Assembly (NCBI RefSeq): GCF_013116825.1
Contig: NZ_JABFNS010000099.1
Span: 1 to 35,527 of the forward strand
Direction of reading: 5' to 3'
Source of the DNA: Myxococcus xanthus
GTDB taxonomy: Bacteria; Myxococcota; Myxococcia; Myxococcales; Myxococcaceae
DNA length: 35,527 bases
Shown here piece by piece: positions 24,246-33,066 of this stretch; position 1 is the first letter of the stretch, and the number at the start of each line of letters is the position of its first letter. The position numbers and the translations under genes were made by a program. The notes under the pieces were generated by a model that was not told the DNA's origin, searched no databases, and saw only the letters and a program-made list of their open reading frames with translations.

Positions 24246-26795
24246 CTACTTGCGGAACTTCTGGCCTTCACGAAGGTGCCGCTCCACCGGAACCAAGATG
24301 TCTGCCTTGGTGATGAAGCCCTTGCCGCCGCGGTCCAACCCCTTGTTGGGCTCGTAGCCCCTCGACCCCTTGGCGTAACAGACGAAGGACGCGTCCTTGC
24401 CGAGTGCTTCTGGACAGAGGATGCACGCGTAGACGTCACCCAGATTGTCTAAAGGAAGCTTTGACCGTGCCTTCCACATGCGGAAGTACTTGGCGACGTA
24501 GTCGAGCTGCTCGACAGCGCTCATCCGCACCAGTGCGGACAGCTTGATATCGAGCGCATCTTTTCCTTCATTGATGGCCGTGAACTGAATGAGACCGAAC
24601 GCCTGATGCCCAGCCCGGTTCGGTGTATCGGCCCGGAAGGCATTGCCTGTCTCAAAGGCCATGCACGCCATCAAATCATCGGCATTCATCTCCAGCTGCT
24701 CGGCGATGATCAGCACCTTCCTCCGGAACGCCTCCGTCACATTCGGGTGGCTGCCGTAGATGAGCGTGCCTTCGATGCGGCGCGGTGTTCCCTCCAGGTC
24801 CAGGAGGATGGCAGGAAGCGCGCTGGAATGGTTGGCATTCGCCCGCTCTACCAGGCGCGCTTCAATCCGAAACCGGCCCTTGCGCCGCATCCGCTCGACG
24901 AGCGCCGGCTCCCGGAGACGCGCCACCACCCGTCCACGAGCGTCGCATTGCCCCGCAGCCCCCTTCGCGACCTCATACCGGAAGGGCACGGCACCGAAGA
25001 CAACGGGCTCCGCGACGTCAGCGAAGAACTCATACAGGCGGAACTCGATGACATCCCCCTCCTTCCCATTGGGAATGTGGAGGGCCTGACAGCGGACTTC
25101 CAGGATGGACGTATCATCCGTGAGTTGGACGAACTCGGCGCGAAGTCCCTGGAGCTGGGGAACGCCTGGGTACTCCACGGAGAAGGCCGGTGGCGCTGCC
25201 ACCCATTCGCCCCAGAGCCGCGCATCCGGCTTTGAGACTCGCCCCTGGATGAAGACCTTCTGGCGGATTCGAGGATCGTCGAATCGAACGAGCGCCTCGT
25301 AGTAACGCGGATTCCCATCAAGGGGCCGCGCATCCAACCGAAGCACCTCGGTCTCCCGAGAGGCCGTTGGCTCCTCGGGACGCAGGTCGTCGCAGATCGA
25401 AAAAACAGGCGAGGCCTCGCGCCAGTAGTCGAGATCCCCGATGACCTTCACGGTGATGAGCAGGTGGTTGTCGCGAGCCCCCAGCCAGACGTCCCCGAAG
25501 CGAGGCATGCGCGAAGGCCGGACCGCCAACTCCTCGGAGGCCAGTGCCGTCACCAGTTCCTGACGCACCCGATCCTGCTTCTGTCGCGCGGGAGCCCTCG
25601 CCGACGTTGGGGCCTCCAGCCACAGGTCCTCGTCCTCGAACGCGAGGAATTGCGTCTCATCGAAGTCCAGCACCGAGCGGATGGGCACGTATTCATCGGT
25701 CCCCGTCAACGAGCGCGGAATCCGCAACAAGGCGAAGCTCTTCCGGCGCAGCCAGTCCTCGGCGTCGAGGAACTGCCGTAGGAACAGGCCCCTCTCGTTG
25801 GCGTTCACCAACACCGGCCGCGAGACGGGGCCCATCAGGGTGAAGGACAGGGCCTCTCCTCGCGTCTGAGCCTCGTACCGCCAGTGGGTCAGCTCCAGAG
25901 GGAGCTCGAAATACGGATCCAGATGCTCCACCGTCGCGGTGACCGCGTGGTGCTTGAATTCGAACCCGGTCAGCTTCGGCTTCGGGCACACGCACGCCCT
26001 TGGCTGCTCCCACACCACGTAGGGCCGCGCCTCCCCCTCGATGTCTCGGACCACTTCGAGCCGCAGGTCGAAGGCGTACTCGTCCTGAATGGGCTCACGC
26101 CATGGCAATCGGAGACCGTCCCCACTCCAGGCGCAGCCAACTCGCCAGTCCTTCGCGCCCAAGTCGGAAGAGCCCCATTCCAGCGCGGCATAGCGCTGCT
26201 CCTCTGAAGCCATCCTCGGCGCCACGCCACGCTTCGGCTCCACGGAGTGGTAGATGGAGAGCCGAAGCGTCGCGCCGGTGAAACGTGCATCCATGTCCGG
26301 CTTCAAGTGGAACCGCCGGCCAAACAGGACAGGGACGCTCAGGTCGAGCCCCCTGAGTCCCAGGGGAATGTCGAACTCGAAGGGCTTTTCGAGACAGCAT
26401 TCCTGCGCGAAGGGGAAGTCGGGGACGACGGTCATCTCCGCGTGGCCCCGGCCGAAGAAGCTCGCCTCGTAGATGTCCGCCTCGAACTCCAACGTGCATG
26501 ACCTGCCATTGACACGCAGTGGGACGTTGACCAGCGTGTACTCCCGCGCTGGCATCCCACGCGCGTGCGTCTTGATCAGAACGCTGCAGACCGTGTCCGC
26601 CGGAAGGTTCTTGTGCGTTCCCTCCAGGACGAAGGCAATCCTGTCCTGAACGGACCGGTAGCTCTTCAGCGAGAGCTTGAGTTCCGTGGGGGCCACGGCG
26701 ACGAGATAGAAGACGCCCTCAGCTCCCGGTTCACGCCGAAGCTCGAAGCGCTCGCCGCCAGCAGGTGACTGTGAAGCAACGGCTGTGTCCGCCAT
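24246..26795 (-). CDS. Large protein with C-terminal lytic-transglycosylase-like domain
   Basis: 849 aa. ATG 26795 is chosen because it overlaps the upstream stop in a TGATG and has GGGGGAAGG before it. Residues 1-680 are mostly beta-rich, apparently several sandwich-like modules of no family I can name. Residues about 685-849 resemble a GH23-type lysozyme/transglycosylase: 'MACMAFETGNAF' with the probable catalytic Glu715, 'AFGLIQFT', 'AVEQLDYVAKYF', and 'NKGLDRGGKGFIT', the site where relatives carry a calcium-binding loop (ligand positions 3 and 5 are changed). The predicted action is cleavage of peptidoglycan glycan strands. No signal peptide. It is translated together with the 1618-aa protein. 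Confidence 0.78.
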   Translation of the reverse strand: MADTAVASQSPAGGERFELRREPGAEGVFYLVAVAPTELKLSLKSYRSVQDRIAFVLEGTHKNLPADTVCSVLIKTHARGMPAREYTLVNVPLRVNGRSCTLEFEADIYEASFFGRGHAEMTVVPDFPFAQECCLEKPFEFDIPLGLRGLDLSVPVLFGRRFHLKPDMDARFTGATLRLSIYHSVEPKRGVAPRMASEEQRYAALEWGSSDLGAKDWRVGCAWSGDGLRLPWREPIQDEYAFDLRLEVVRDIEGEARPYVVWEQPRACVCPKPKLTGFEFKHHAVTATVEHLDPYFELPLELTHWRYEAQTRGEALSFTLMGPVSRPVLVNANERGLFLRQFLDAEDWLRRKSFALLRIPRSLTGTDEYVPIRSVLDFDETQFLAFEDEDLWLEAPTSARAPARQKQDRVRQELVTALASEELAVRPSRMPRFGDVWLGARDNHLLITVKVIGDLDYWREASPVFSICDDLRPEEPTASRETEVLRLDARPLDGNPRYYEALVRFDDPRIRQKVFIQGRVSKPDARLWGEWVAAPPAFSVEYPGVPQLQGLRAEFVQLTDDTSILEVRCQALHIPNGKEGDVIEFRLYEFFADVAEPVVFGAVPFRYEVAKGAAGQCDARGRVVARLREPALVERMRRKGRFRIEARLVERANANHSSALPAILLDLEGTPRRIEGTLIYGSHPNVTEAFRRKVLIIAEQLEMNADDLMACMAFETGNAFRADTPNRAGHQAFGLIQFTAINEGKDALDIKLSALVRMSAVEQLDYVAKYFRMWKARSKLPLDNLGDVYACILCPEALGKDASFVCYAKGSRGYEPNKGLDRGGKGFITKADILVPVERHLREGQKFRK

Positions 26796-29700
26796 CACCC
26801 TTCCCCCTTCATGGGCACGGCCCCCAGGTCGTCTGACCACCACCACAGATTGGGGCGAATCCGCACGTCGTCGTGTACCCGGGGCACGATCCGCTCGGGC
26901 AACGAGAGCTTCAGCTCCCGAGCAAGATCCGCGTCGTTCTTATGAATCGGGACGACACGGAGCACGTATTCCCTGGCGCCCTCCAACGCGGCATCGACGT
27001 CATTGAGATCCACGTCCGCATGGAGCACCCCTTCCACATCCGTCAGACCTTGCCCTTGGCGCTCCGGTTTGTAGACAACGCTGCCCTTCTTGAGCTTCAG
27101 CGGAAGCCCGGGCGGGCCGCCTGGCAGCGACGGACTGGCGAGTTCCAATCGGAGGGGTCTGCTCACCGGGACGGCCTCCGTCATGACGGCGACCTTCAGG
27201 CTGAAGGCCTCATGGAAGTGAGACCGAGCTTCCAGCCTGGCGTTGCGCTGCATGGTGTAAGCACGGCCCTTCGCGGGCTGGACGTCGATCCGTTCATGCC
27301 CCAGGGGCACATGCTTGTTCACCACCTCGGCGGTCGGGATGAGAATTCGCCCCTGAACCTGCGCATCCTCGAACCCGAAGGTCCGCACCACGCACCCATT
27401 CTGGATGACGGACTGACGTGCGGCGGCTTCATCGAGGGAACTGTGGCCCACCTTGATGATGGGTCGAGCCTTCTCCCAGAAGGTCCGATTCCCACCCAGC
27501 AACCGCGAGGAAAGCTGAATCCCCCGGGCGGTGACGAACACCTTGGGCGCTTCGAGCGAAGGGATGTGAAGGACCTCCGACACCTCGGTGGACCACACCT
27601 CCAGCGCCCCCGCTTTGGCGCCGCTCCGCAGCGCGTCGAGCGTCACAGGTTCACACCGGCTCCCCAGCGTATCCGCCGTCGCCAGACGCGGGTCCCGCGC
27701 GCTTCCCCCGTTCGGGAAGAACGCGCCGAACTTCACATGGACCTCATGGGTCCCTGGGATGCCCTTCCGCAGCTCCGAGAAAGCAGCGCTGGCGTCGAAC
27801 CGGATGACAAGTTCACCAGGATGACGTCCCTCCGCTGGCGCTGGGACTCGGACGCGAATCGCCCCCTTTGCCGCGTCCTCCAAGGCGGTGAACCAGCCAT
27901 CCTCTCGAACCTTTTCGGCGGCATCCTTCAAACGCCGGGCATTCGTGGCCGTGAGCACGATGGACAATCCGTCCTCGGCCAGCGCGGACAACGCCAGCAA
28001 CTGCTTCTCTGAATACGCGCACTGGACACGCTCCACCGCCTCCACGAGCGCCCAGGCCAACGGAGGCTCTGTCTTGGAAGCAGCGGCCTTCAAGAAGGCG
28101 CGGTAAGTGAAGTGCCGCGTCACATACGTTTCCAGCTTCTTGAGCGCCCCTTTCTGAATGAAGCCGTCAACGACGCGGAGTCCGGAGGACTCATTGAACG
28201 CCGAGTCTTCCCGTCCCTGTACGGGGATGGCCACACGGGCCAGTTCGAACGCAGGTGCCTCCGGGTGCAGCCCTTCCTGCTTCGTGGCCTTCGCCCATGC
28301 GCTCAGAAGCACCCAGCCCCGAAGAAGCTTTGGGCAGTTCTCCCTGAAGGGAATACGCCAGGAGAACGTTCCATCCTTGTGAGACTCGGGAGCGTAACGA
28401 GCCGAGGAAACAACCTGGCTCCCAGGAACCTCCGTCGACTCGCGCCCACCCAGCAACACCGGCAGGAGCACCTCCAATGTCGCGGCTCCCACGAGCCGGG
28501 CACCCGGCATGTCGAGCGTGCAGGCCCCCCAACCCGGCAACTCCACCTGTGCGAAGAAAGCACCCTCGGTGCAACTTCCGCTCGCGAGGAAGCAGCGTGT
28601 GCCCTCGTGCAGCACATGCACTTCCACCTCGTCGTCTCCGCTCCCGCGCACCACGGCCCCCACGTCCAGGAGTTCCCCCACCCGGCATGCGGGATGAGCG
28701 CTTCGTGCCGGGAGCCACCCCACCGCGAGCACATCCTTCGAGTTGCTCGGGCGCCAGGCCGGCAGGTCCGAGAACCGGACGAGGCCATGTCGAACCATGA
28801 GCATCAGGAGCCAGGCGAAGGTGACGGGGTGCGGGTTGTCGACCAGCCCCTTCGCAGGCAATTGGTCGACGTCAGGCGCCACCGCGAAGAGCGCCTTCTT
28901 GCCACCGTTGTCCCCCTCGGGCCCGAGGAAGGGCACTTCCTCCGGGTGGGCCCAGAATCCGACTGCCTCCGCATAGCGCCCCAGCAGCCTCTTGGCCTCG
29001 TCCGGCTGCTGGATGTCGGCGATCTGGCTCCCCATTCGAAGCTGACCGTGAATCTCCAGGTGCTTCATCACCTGAACGACGATGCTCTCCGGCAACCACT
29101 CGTTCAGGTGCCTGAGCACCACGTTTCGCCAACGGACGGATGCCAGCCTCTTGAAGTGCTGGAGTTCCTGCGCGAGTGCATCCTGAGCACCACCGCCCAC
29201 CTGCAGCAGAAAGCCGGAGCCGTCGGCCGGCTCCACGAAGATTCGTCGAGCCCCAGCCGGCAATCGCACGTTGAGACGGCTCTGTTTTCCATCGTAAGCG
29301 ACGTACCGTTCGCCCAAGGGAGGCTCGAAGGTCAGCTTGAGCCAGTAAGTCCCTTCAGGGAGCGCGTCCTTGTAGTTGGTGATGACAAGCTCCGCGGGAA
29401 ACGAAGGCTCGCCGACATCACCAGGCGCATCATCGGACGAAAACGCGAGCGCGCGAGGTGAGCGAAGAATCTCCTTGAGCGCGCCGTGGTGATACGTCTG
29501 CTCGAAGCGGGAGAGACACTCCTCTTCGGGGTTCCCGGCAGCGTGAATCGACTTGGGCGCCAGCTTCATCAGCGCGTCGAGTTCTCCCTTCGACGGGTCG
29601 AAGAAGTTGTTCTGGTCCGCCTCCTCGAAGACCTTGAAGAAGTCACCCAGCCCCAGCGCGTCCTTCGCGAAGTCGAGGAAGGCCTTGAGTTGCCCTGGCT

Positions 29701-31651
29701 CGGAGGGCGCCAGGATTTCCCAGTGGACGAAGCCATCCCCAATGGCCTTGCTCCTGCTGTCGACGTAGCCAAGGACCGCGCCAGCCTCCAGCTTGAGCAA
29801 GGGGTGGCGCAGCGTCACCATCCGCCCCTCGCGCAGTGCTTCATGGATCCCCGTCAGGTCCTGGTCCGCCGGCCTCCAGAGCGCTCGGACATCATCCCCC
29901 TGTGCCTCTCCCAGGCGCAGTGTCTCGGGCACGCCCAATCCCGTCCCCACGACGGAGTAGCTTCCCCCCTTCTTCTCGACGACGTCCGCTCCCGCCTCCG
30001 GCAGGGACTCCTGCAACCACCGAGTCTGGCGAAACGCCTCATGCGCCGGATCAACCACCGTCAGCGCGCCGTGGCGCCGCACGAGCAGCTTCAACCAGTC
30101 CACGTTCCGGTATGTGTCCGAATCCTTCCAGTCCGGAGGAACGAGGTGCATGTAGAGGCTGTAGAATGTAAAACGCCGCGGCGGCTGGCCCTCCGTCTTC
30201 ACTGCCTCTTCGACATCGTGCCGGACGAGGACGAAGGAGTTGTGGTTGCCCGTGAATTCCCGGGCCAACTCGTGCGGCTGCGGCCCATCCTCGACACGCT
30301 CCTTTTCTTCGAGGGGAGCAGGCAGGCCATGGGCCAACCGGACGGCCACCACGTAACCTGGGGCAAAGCAGCGAACCTCTCGCACGCCGGCCCCGGCTGC
30401 GGAGTTCGTCGTCCGCTCGCGCGCCGAGAAATGCGACGCAGGCAGGTGGATTCCCGAATGCAGATTCCGGCGCATTCCCAATGGGAAGAGCCCACCGGGC
30501 GGCATCTCCGTCTCCGTGAGGGCGTAGCAGTTGATGGGCCGGAAGCGAGTATCCCCGTGGTCGAACGGATACGCGACCGTGCGCATCACGTTGGTTTCAA
30601 GAAAACCAGACGGGACGACGGTGGGGCGGAGTGAGTAGAGAAAGGCTCCGCCCTTGTGCTCGTCGTGGCGGTAGTCCATGAACAAGTCGTCAGGCACCGC
30701 GCTATAGGTGTTCTCCTCGAACAGCTTGCGGGCACGAATCAGGACTACGGACGCCTGCGCATTCTCCCAGTCGCCTCTGCGTACCCGGATGAGATCGTGC
30801 TCACCCGTGACCTGCTTCTTTGCGATCGCATTCAGATCCGTTCCATCCCTCGAACCAGATTCGGGAGGGAAGAAAAGACCGCTTCCTTTCTTGTCACCAA
30901 TCTTTTTGTTCTGTGTCGCCGGATCAGCAACCACCAGCCAGAGATGACGTCCGGAAGCATCCACCAGCCAAGCGAATCCGACAATCAGAACAAGATGAAT
31001 GGGCTCAGTCTTATTCGCGGAGAATCCCGAATAAAAGATGACCGGATTATTGGCGACAAGCGCCTGGAGAATCAGCGATAATTTCCCCTCAATCAAATTC
31101 GGATCGTTCGCAATTCTCGCCGCCTTCCTGCGCCGATCCTCAAGCGAGCATGGCAGAACATGGCCGTATGCAAACCCAAGCACCTTGGAGGCACTGTAAT
31201 CACCCGCCTCGAACGCATGCTTGTCCTCCATTCCGAACTGCGGAGGAGACACACTCGAGATAGGAACAGGAACAGGGCTGCGATTCGAGACCGAATACCC
31301 ACCCAGATTGGCATTGAAGGGTGGGGCTGTGGGCTTCGTATGGAACGCTCGCTGCCCACCCGGATATCGCAGATCCACAAACTGCCCCGGCTTGCCTCCG
31401 TCCCAGTGCGTCACGAAGCGAGAAGCAAAATCGCCCCCTTGAACCACTTGGTAATAGTTATAGGCCATTGCACTGGCTGTCCGCCCACACCAATCCCCCG
31501 GCCCTTTCGGGTAATGCTGCCCGAGCAATGGGACCTTCAAGATATGATATTCGTCCAGCGCAGACAAAAGCTGCCCTGGGAACTCATAGTCCCACAAGGC
31601 CGGATATCGATTTTTCCGAGACACAACGCGCTCCCCCATGAGTGCGTTCAC
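26795..31651 (-). CDS. Giant protein: C39/papain-like peptidase plus M23-like module
   Basis: 1618 aa. The frame starts at GTG 31651, with an alternative ATG at 31639. N-terminal domain (about 25-260): 'GPGDWCGRTASAMAYNYY' with Cys55, then 'EPIHLVLIVGF' with His219 and 'VADPAT' with Asp243, the Cys-His-Asp order of C39/papain-like peptidases. Residues about 385-650 read like an M23 (LytM) fold: HSGIH (His398, His402 in place of the usual Asp), YMHL (His502) and FVHWEI (His643, first His of the HxH replaced by Phe641). The rest (about 750-1618) is beta-rich and unassigned. No signal peptide. The N-terminal third is unusually AT-rich. It probably acts on wall peptides or processes its partners; that is inference. 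Confidence 0.72.
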   Translation of the reverse strand: MNALMGERVVSRKNRYPALWDYEFPGQLLSALDEYHILKVPLLGQHYPKGPGDWCGRTASAMAYNYYQVVQGGDFASRFVTHWDGGKPGQFVDLRYPGGQRAFHTKPTAPPFNANLGGYSVSNRSPVPVPISSVSPPQFGMEDKHAFEAGDYSASKVLGFAYGHVLPCSLEDRRRKAARIANDPNLIEGKLSLILQALVANNPVIFYSGFSANKTEPIHLVLIVGFAWLVDASGRHLWLVVADPATQNKKIGDKKGSGLFFPPESGSRDGTDLNAIAKKQVTGEHDLIRVRRGDWENAQASVVLIRARKLFEENTYSAVPDDLFMDYRHDEHKGGAFLYSLRPTVVPSGFLETNVMRTVAYPFDHGDTRFRPINCYALTETEMPPGGLFPLGMRRNLHSGIHLPASHFSARERTTNSAAGAGVREVRCFAPGYVVAVRLAHGLPAPLEEKERVEDGPQPHELAREFTGNHNSFVLVRHDVEEAVKTEGQPPRRFTFYSLYMHLVPPDWKDSDTYRNVDWLKLLVRRHGALTVVDPAHEAFRQTRWLQESLPEAGADVVEKKGGSYSVVGTGLGVPETLRLGEAQGDDVRALWRPADQDLTGIHEALREGRMVTLRHPLLKLEAGAVLGYVDSRSKAIGDGFVHWEILAPSEPGQLKAFLDFAKDALGLGDFFKVFEEADQNNFFDPSKGELDALMKLAPKSIHAAGNPEEECLSRFEQTYHHGALKEILRSPRALAFSSDDAPGDVGEPSFPAELVITNYKDALPEGTYWLKLTFEPPLGERYVAYDGKQSRLNVRLPAGARRIFVEPADGSGFLLQVGGGAQDALAQELQHFKRLASVRWRNVVLRHLNEWLPESIVVQVMKHLEIHGQLRMGSQIADIQQPDEAKRLLGRYAEAVGFWAHPEEVPFLGPEGDNGGKKALFAVAPDVDQLPAKGLVDNPHPVTFAWLLMLMVRHGLVRFSDLPAWRPSNSKDVLAVGWLPARSAHPACRVGELLDVGAVVRGSGDDEVEVHVLHEGTRCFLASGSCTEGAFFAQVELPGWGACTLDMPGARLVGAATLEVLLPVLLGGRESTEVPGSQVVSSARYAPESHKDGTFSWRIPFRENCPKLLRGWVLLSAWAKATKQEGLHPEAPAFELARVAIPVQGREDSAFNESSGLRVVDGFIQKGALKKLETYVTRHFTYRAFLKAAASKTEPPLAWALVEAVERVQCAYSEKQLLALSALAEDGLSIVLTATNARRLKDAAEKVREDGWFTALEDAAKGAIRVRVPAPAEGRHPGELVIRFDASAAFSELRKGIPGTHEVHVKFGAFFPNGGSARDPRLATADTLGSRCEPVTLDALRSGAKAGALEVWSTEVSEVLHIPSLEAPKVFVTARGIQLSSRLLGGNRTFWEKARPIIKVGHSSLDEAAARQSVIQNGCVVRTFGFEDAQVQGRILIPTAEVVNKHVPLGHERIDVQPAKGRAYTMQRNARLEARSHFHEAFSLKVAVMTEAVPVSRPLRLELASPSLPGGPPGLPLKLKKGSVVYKPERQGQGLTDVEGVLHADVDLNDVDAALEGAREYVLRVVPIHKNDADLARELKLSLPERIVPRVHDDVRIRPNLWWWSDDLGAVPMKGEG

Positions 31652-31743
31652 TCAATTCATCTCTGTGCACTCCCCCAGCGCACCAGATCAATTCTTTGCT
31701 TCAAACATCCCGACGGCAGCTCAAAGCCGTGACCAACCCTGCG

Positions 31744-32895
31744 TCAGGGACCACCTTCCAGGCACTCCCCGCCAGTGTCGGGATACTTCGAAAACGCATA
31801 TGTATAGGCGGCCTTTCCCAAGAACGCGATGTCCGCTCCGGGCTCCGGCAGTTTGAAGCGCTCTTGACGCGCGTGCCGCCCGTAAAAGTCTTCGATCGTC
31901 AGGTCGAGGCCGTTCTCACTCTTCGATGCAGCCGTCACCCAATACCGCTCCAAGCCGCCACCCGGGCCCTCGATGACGACGAGCACCCGCCCATGAATGT
32001 CACGCCTCAACAACAGCTTGTAGGGTCTCTTCAGACAAGCGTTCCATCGCACCCTGGGAACGCCATCCTCACTCTCCAATGACAGCAACGCCCATTCAGA
32101 GGAAATTTCCGCAACGCCCTGTGCCGCAGCCTCGCTCAACACGTATCGCCCGAAGGCTGGCCACAACTCGTTCTTCGAAGGCATTGCGGTCTCTGAGAAG
32201 AGAGCCCTATCTAGGGAGTGGGTGATTGCGGAGGTGACCTCCTCCAGAACCTCGCCCTGAACATGAACCTCCTGAGTCCTCTCGAAGTGCTTGTTGTCAA
32301 ATCGGAACCGACCCCGGTAGACCGTCAAGGTCTCCGCCGCGCCAAACGCGATGACAAACAGATTCTTCTTCGTCTCGGCCCGAACCTTGACGCCGTCGAC
32401 AAAGAGCGCGCTCGTACCCCGGAGGCACCGAGCCGGATCATTCACCGTGCAGTCGAACTCGAACGGCCTCCGCAGGCTCGGTTTCTTCAGCCGCGCGACG
32501 GCCTCCAGGTTGCGCTCGAAGAACAACGTCGCCAGCTCTTTCTGGAGGCCCGCGTCCTCCGGAGCCAGCGTGGCGGCACGCAGGGCGCTCTCCTCTCGCT
32601 GCAGCAACGTCCGCTTCGGGTCCTTGGCCTCCGCGGCGAGCTTCTCCACCGAAGGCTTCTCGGGGCCCAGAAACGCCCCCACCACGAAGCCTTCCGCCTC
32701 TCCGCAGCGCACCCGGGCCCAGCCCCCCTCGAGGGACTCCAGTGTTCGGCACTCCGTCCCGATGGGCAGCTTCTGGAGGACCTCCGCCGTCTTGCCGGCT
32801 TCCTTCCGCAGATTCACCGAGGAACCCATCACGTATGCCGGCGGCGGCGCTCCCCCTGCGGCGGCCACCAGCAGACCTAGCAGCATCGTCTTCAT
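31744..32895 (-). CDS. Secreted bacterial SH3-domain protein
   Basis: 383 aa from ATG 32895, which has a very strong GGAGGGGG ribosome site and gives a signal peptide (MKTMLLGLLVAAAGGA). The longer frame upstream is rejected. A bacterial SH3 (SH3b) domain lies at about 24-77 ('SSVNLRKEAGKTAEVLQKLPIGTECRTLE...GWARVRC'), a fold that often binds wall peptides. The remaining ~300 residues are mixed and unassigned. It is first in the minus-strand run, 92 bp before the giant protein. Possible roles are a periplasmic partner or an immunity protein for the wall-active neighbours; neither is shown. Confidence 0.78.
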   Translation of the reverse strand: MKTMLLGLLVAAAGGAPPPAYVMGSSVNLRKEAGKTAEVLQKLPIGTECRTLESLEGGWARVRCGEAEGFVVGAFLGPEKPSVEKLAAEAKDPKRTLLQREESALRAATLAPEDAGLQKELATLFFERNLEAVARLKKPSLRRPFEFDCTVNDPARCLRGTSALFVDGVKVRAETKKNLFVIAFGAAETLTVYRGRFRFDNKHFERTQEVHVQGEVLEEVTSAITHSLDRALFSETAMPSKNELWPAFGRYVLSEAAAQGVAEISSEWALLSLESEDGVPRVRWNACLKRPYKLLLRRDIHGRVLVVIEGPGGGLERYWVTAASKSENGLDLTIEDFYGRHARQERFKLPEPGADIAFLGKAAYTYAFSKYPDTGGECLEGGP

Positions 32896-33066
32896 GCCCT
32901 GTCCCCCTCCCCCTCTGTTGAAGACACTCGCATGCCAGTCCGACGCAGATTCATGAGGAGTTGTTCTACTCAGTGAGTCGAATAAGACCGCGACGTGGGC
33001 TTCCACACCACCCCATCAACAAGGGAGACTACGCAGTGACGCTCCTTTCTTGGCATTTCAAGCACC

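Noticed and set aside
32968..32978. ACTCAGTGAGT palindrome between the SH3 and amidase genes.
   Set aside because: Arms of only 5 bp, no extension, and likely by chance in a 171-bp region; not strong enough to call an operator.
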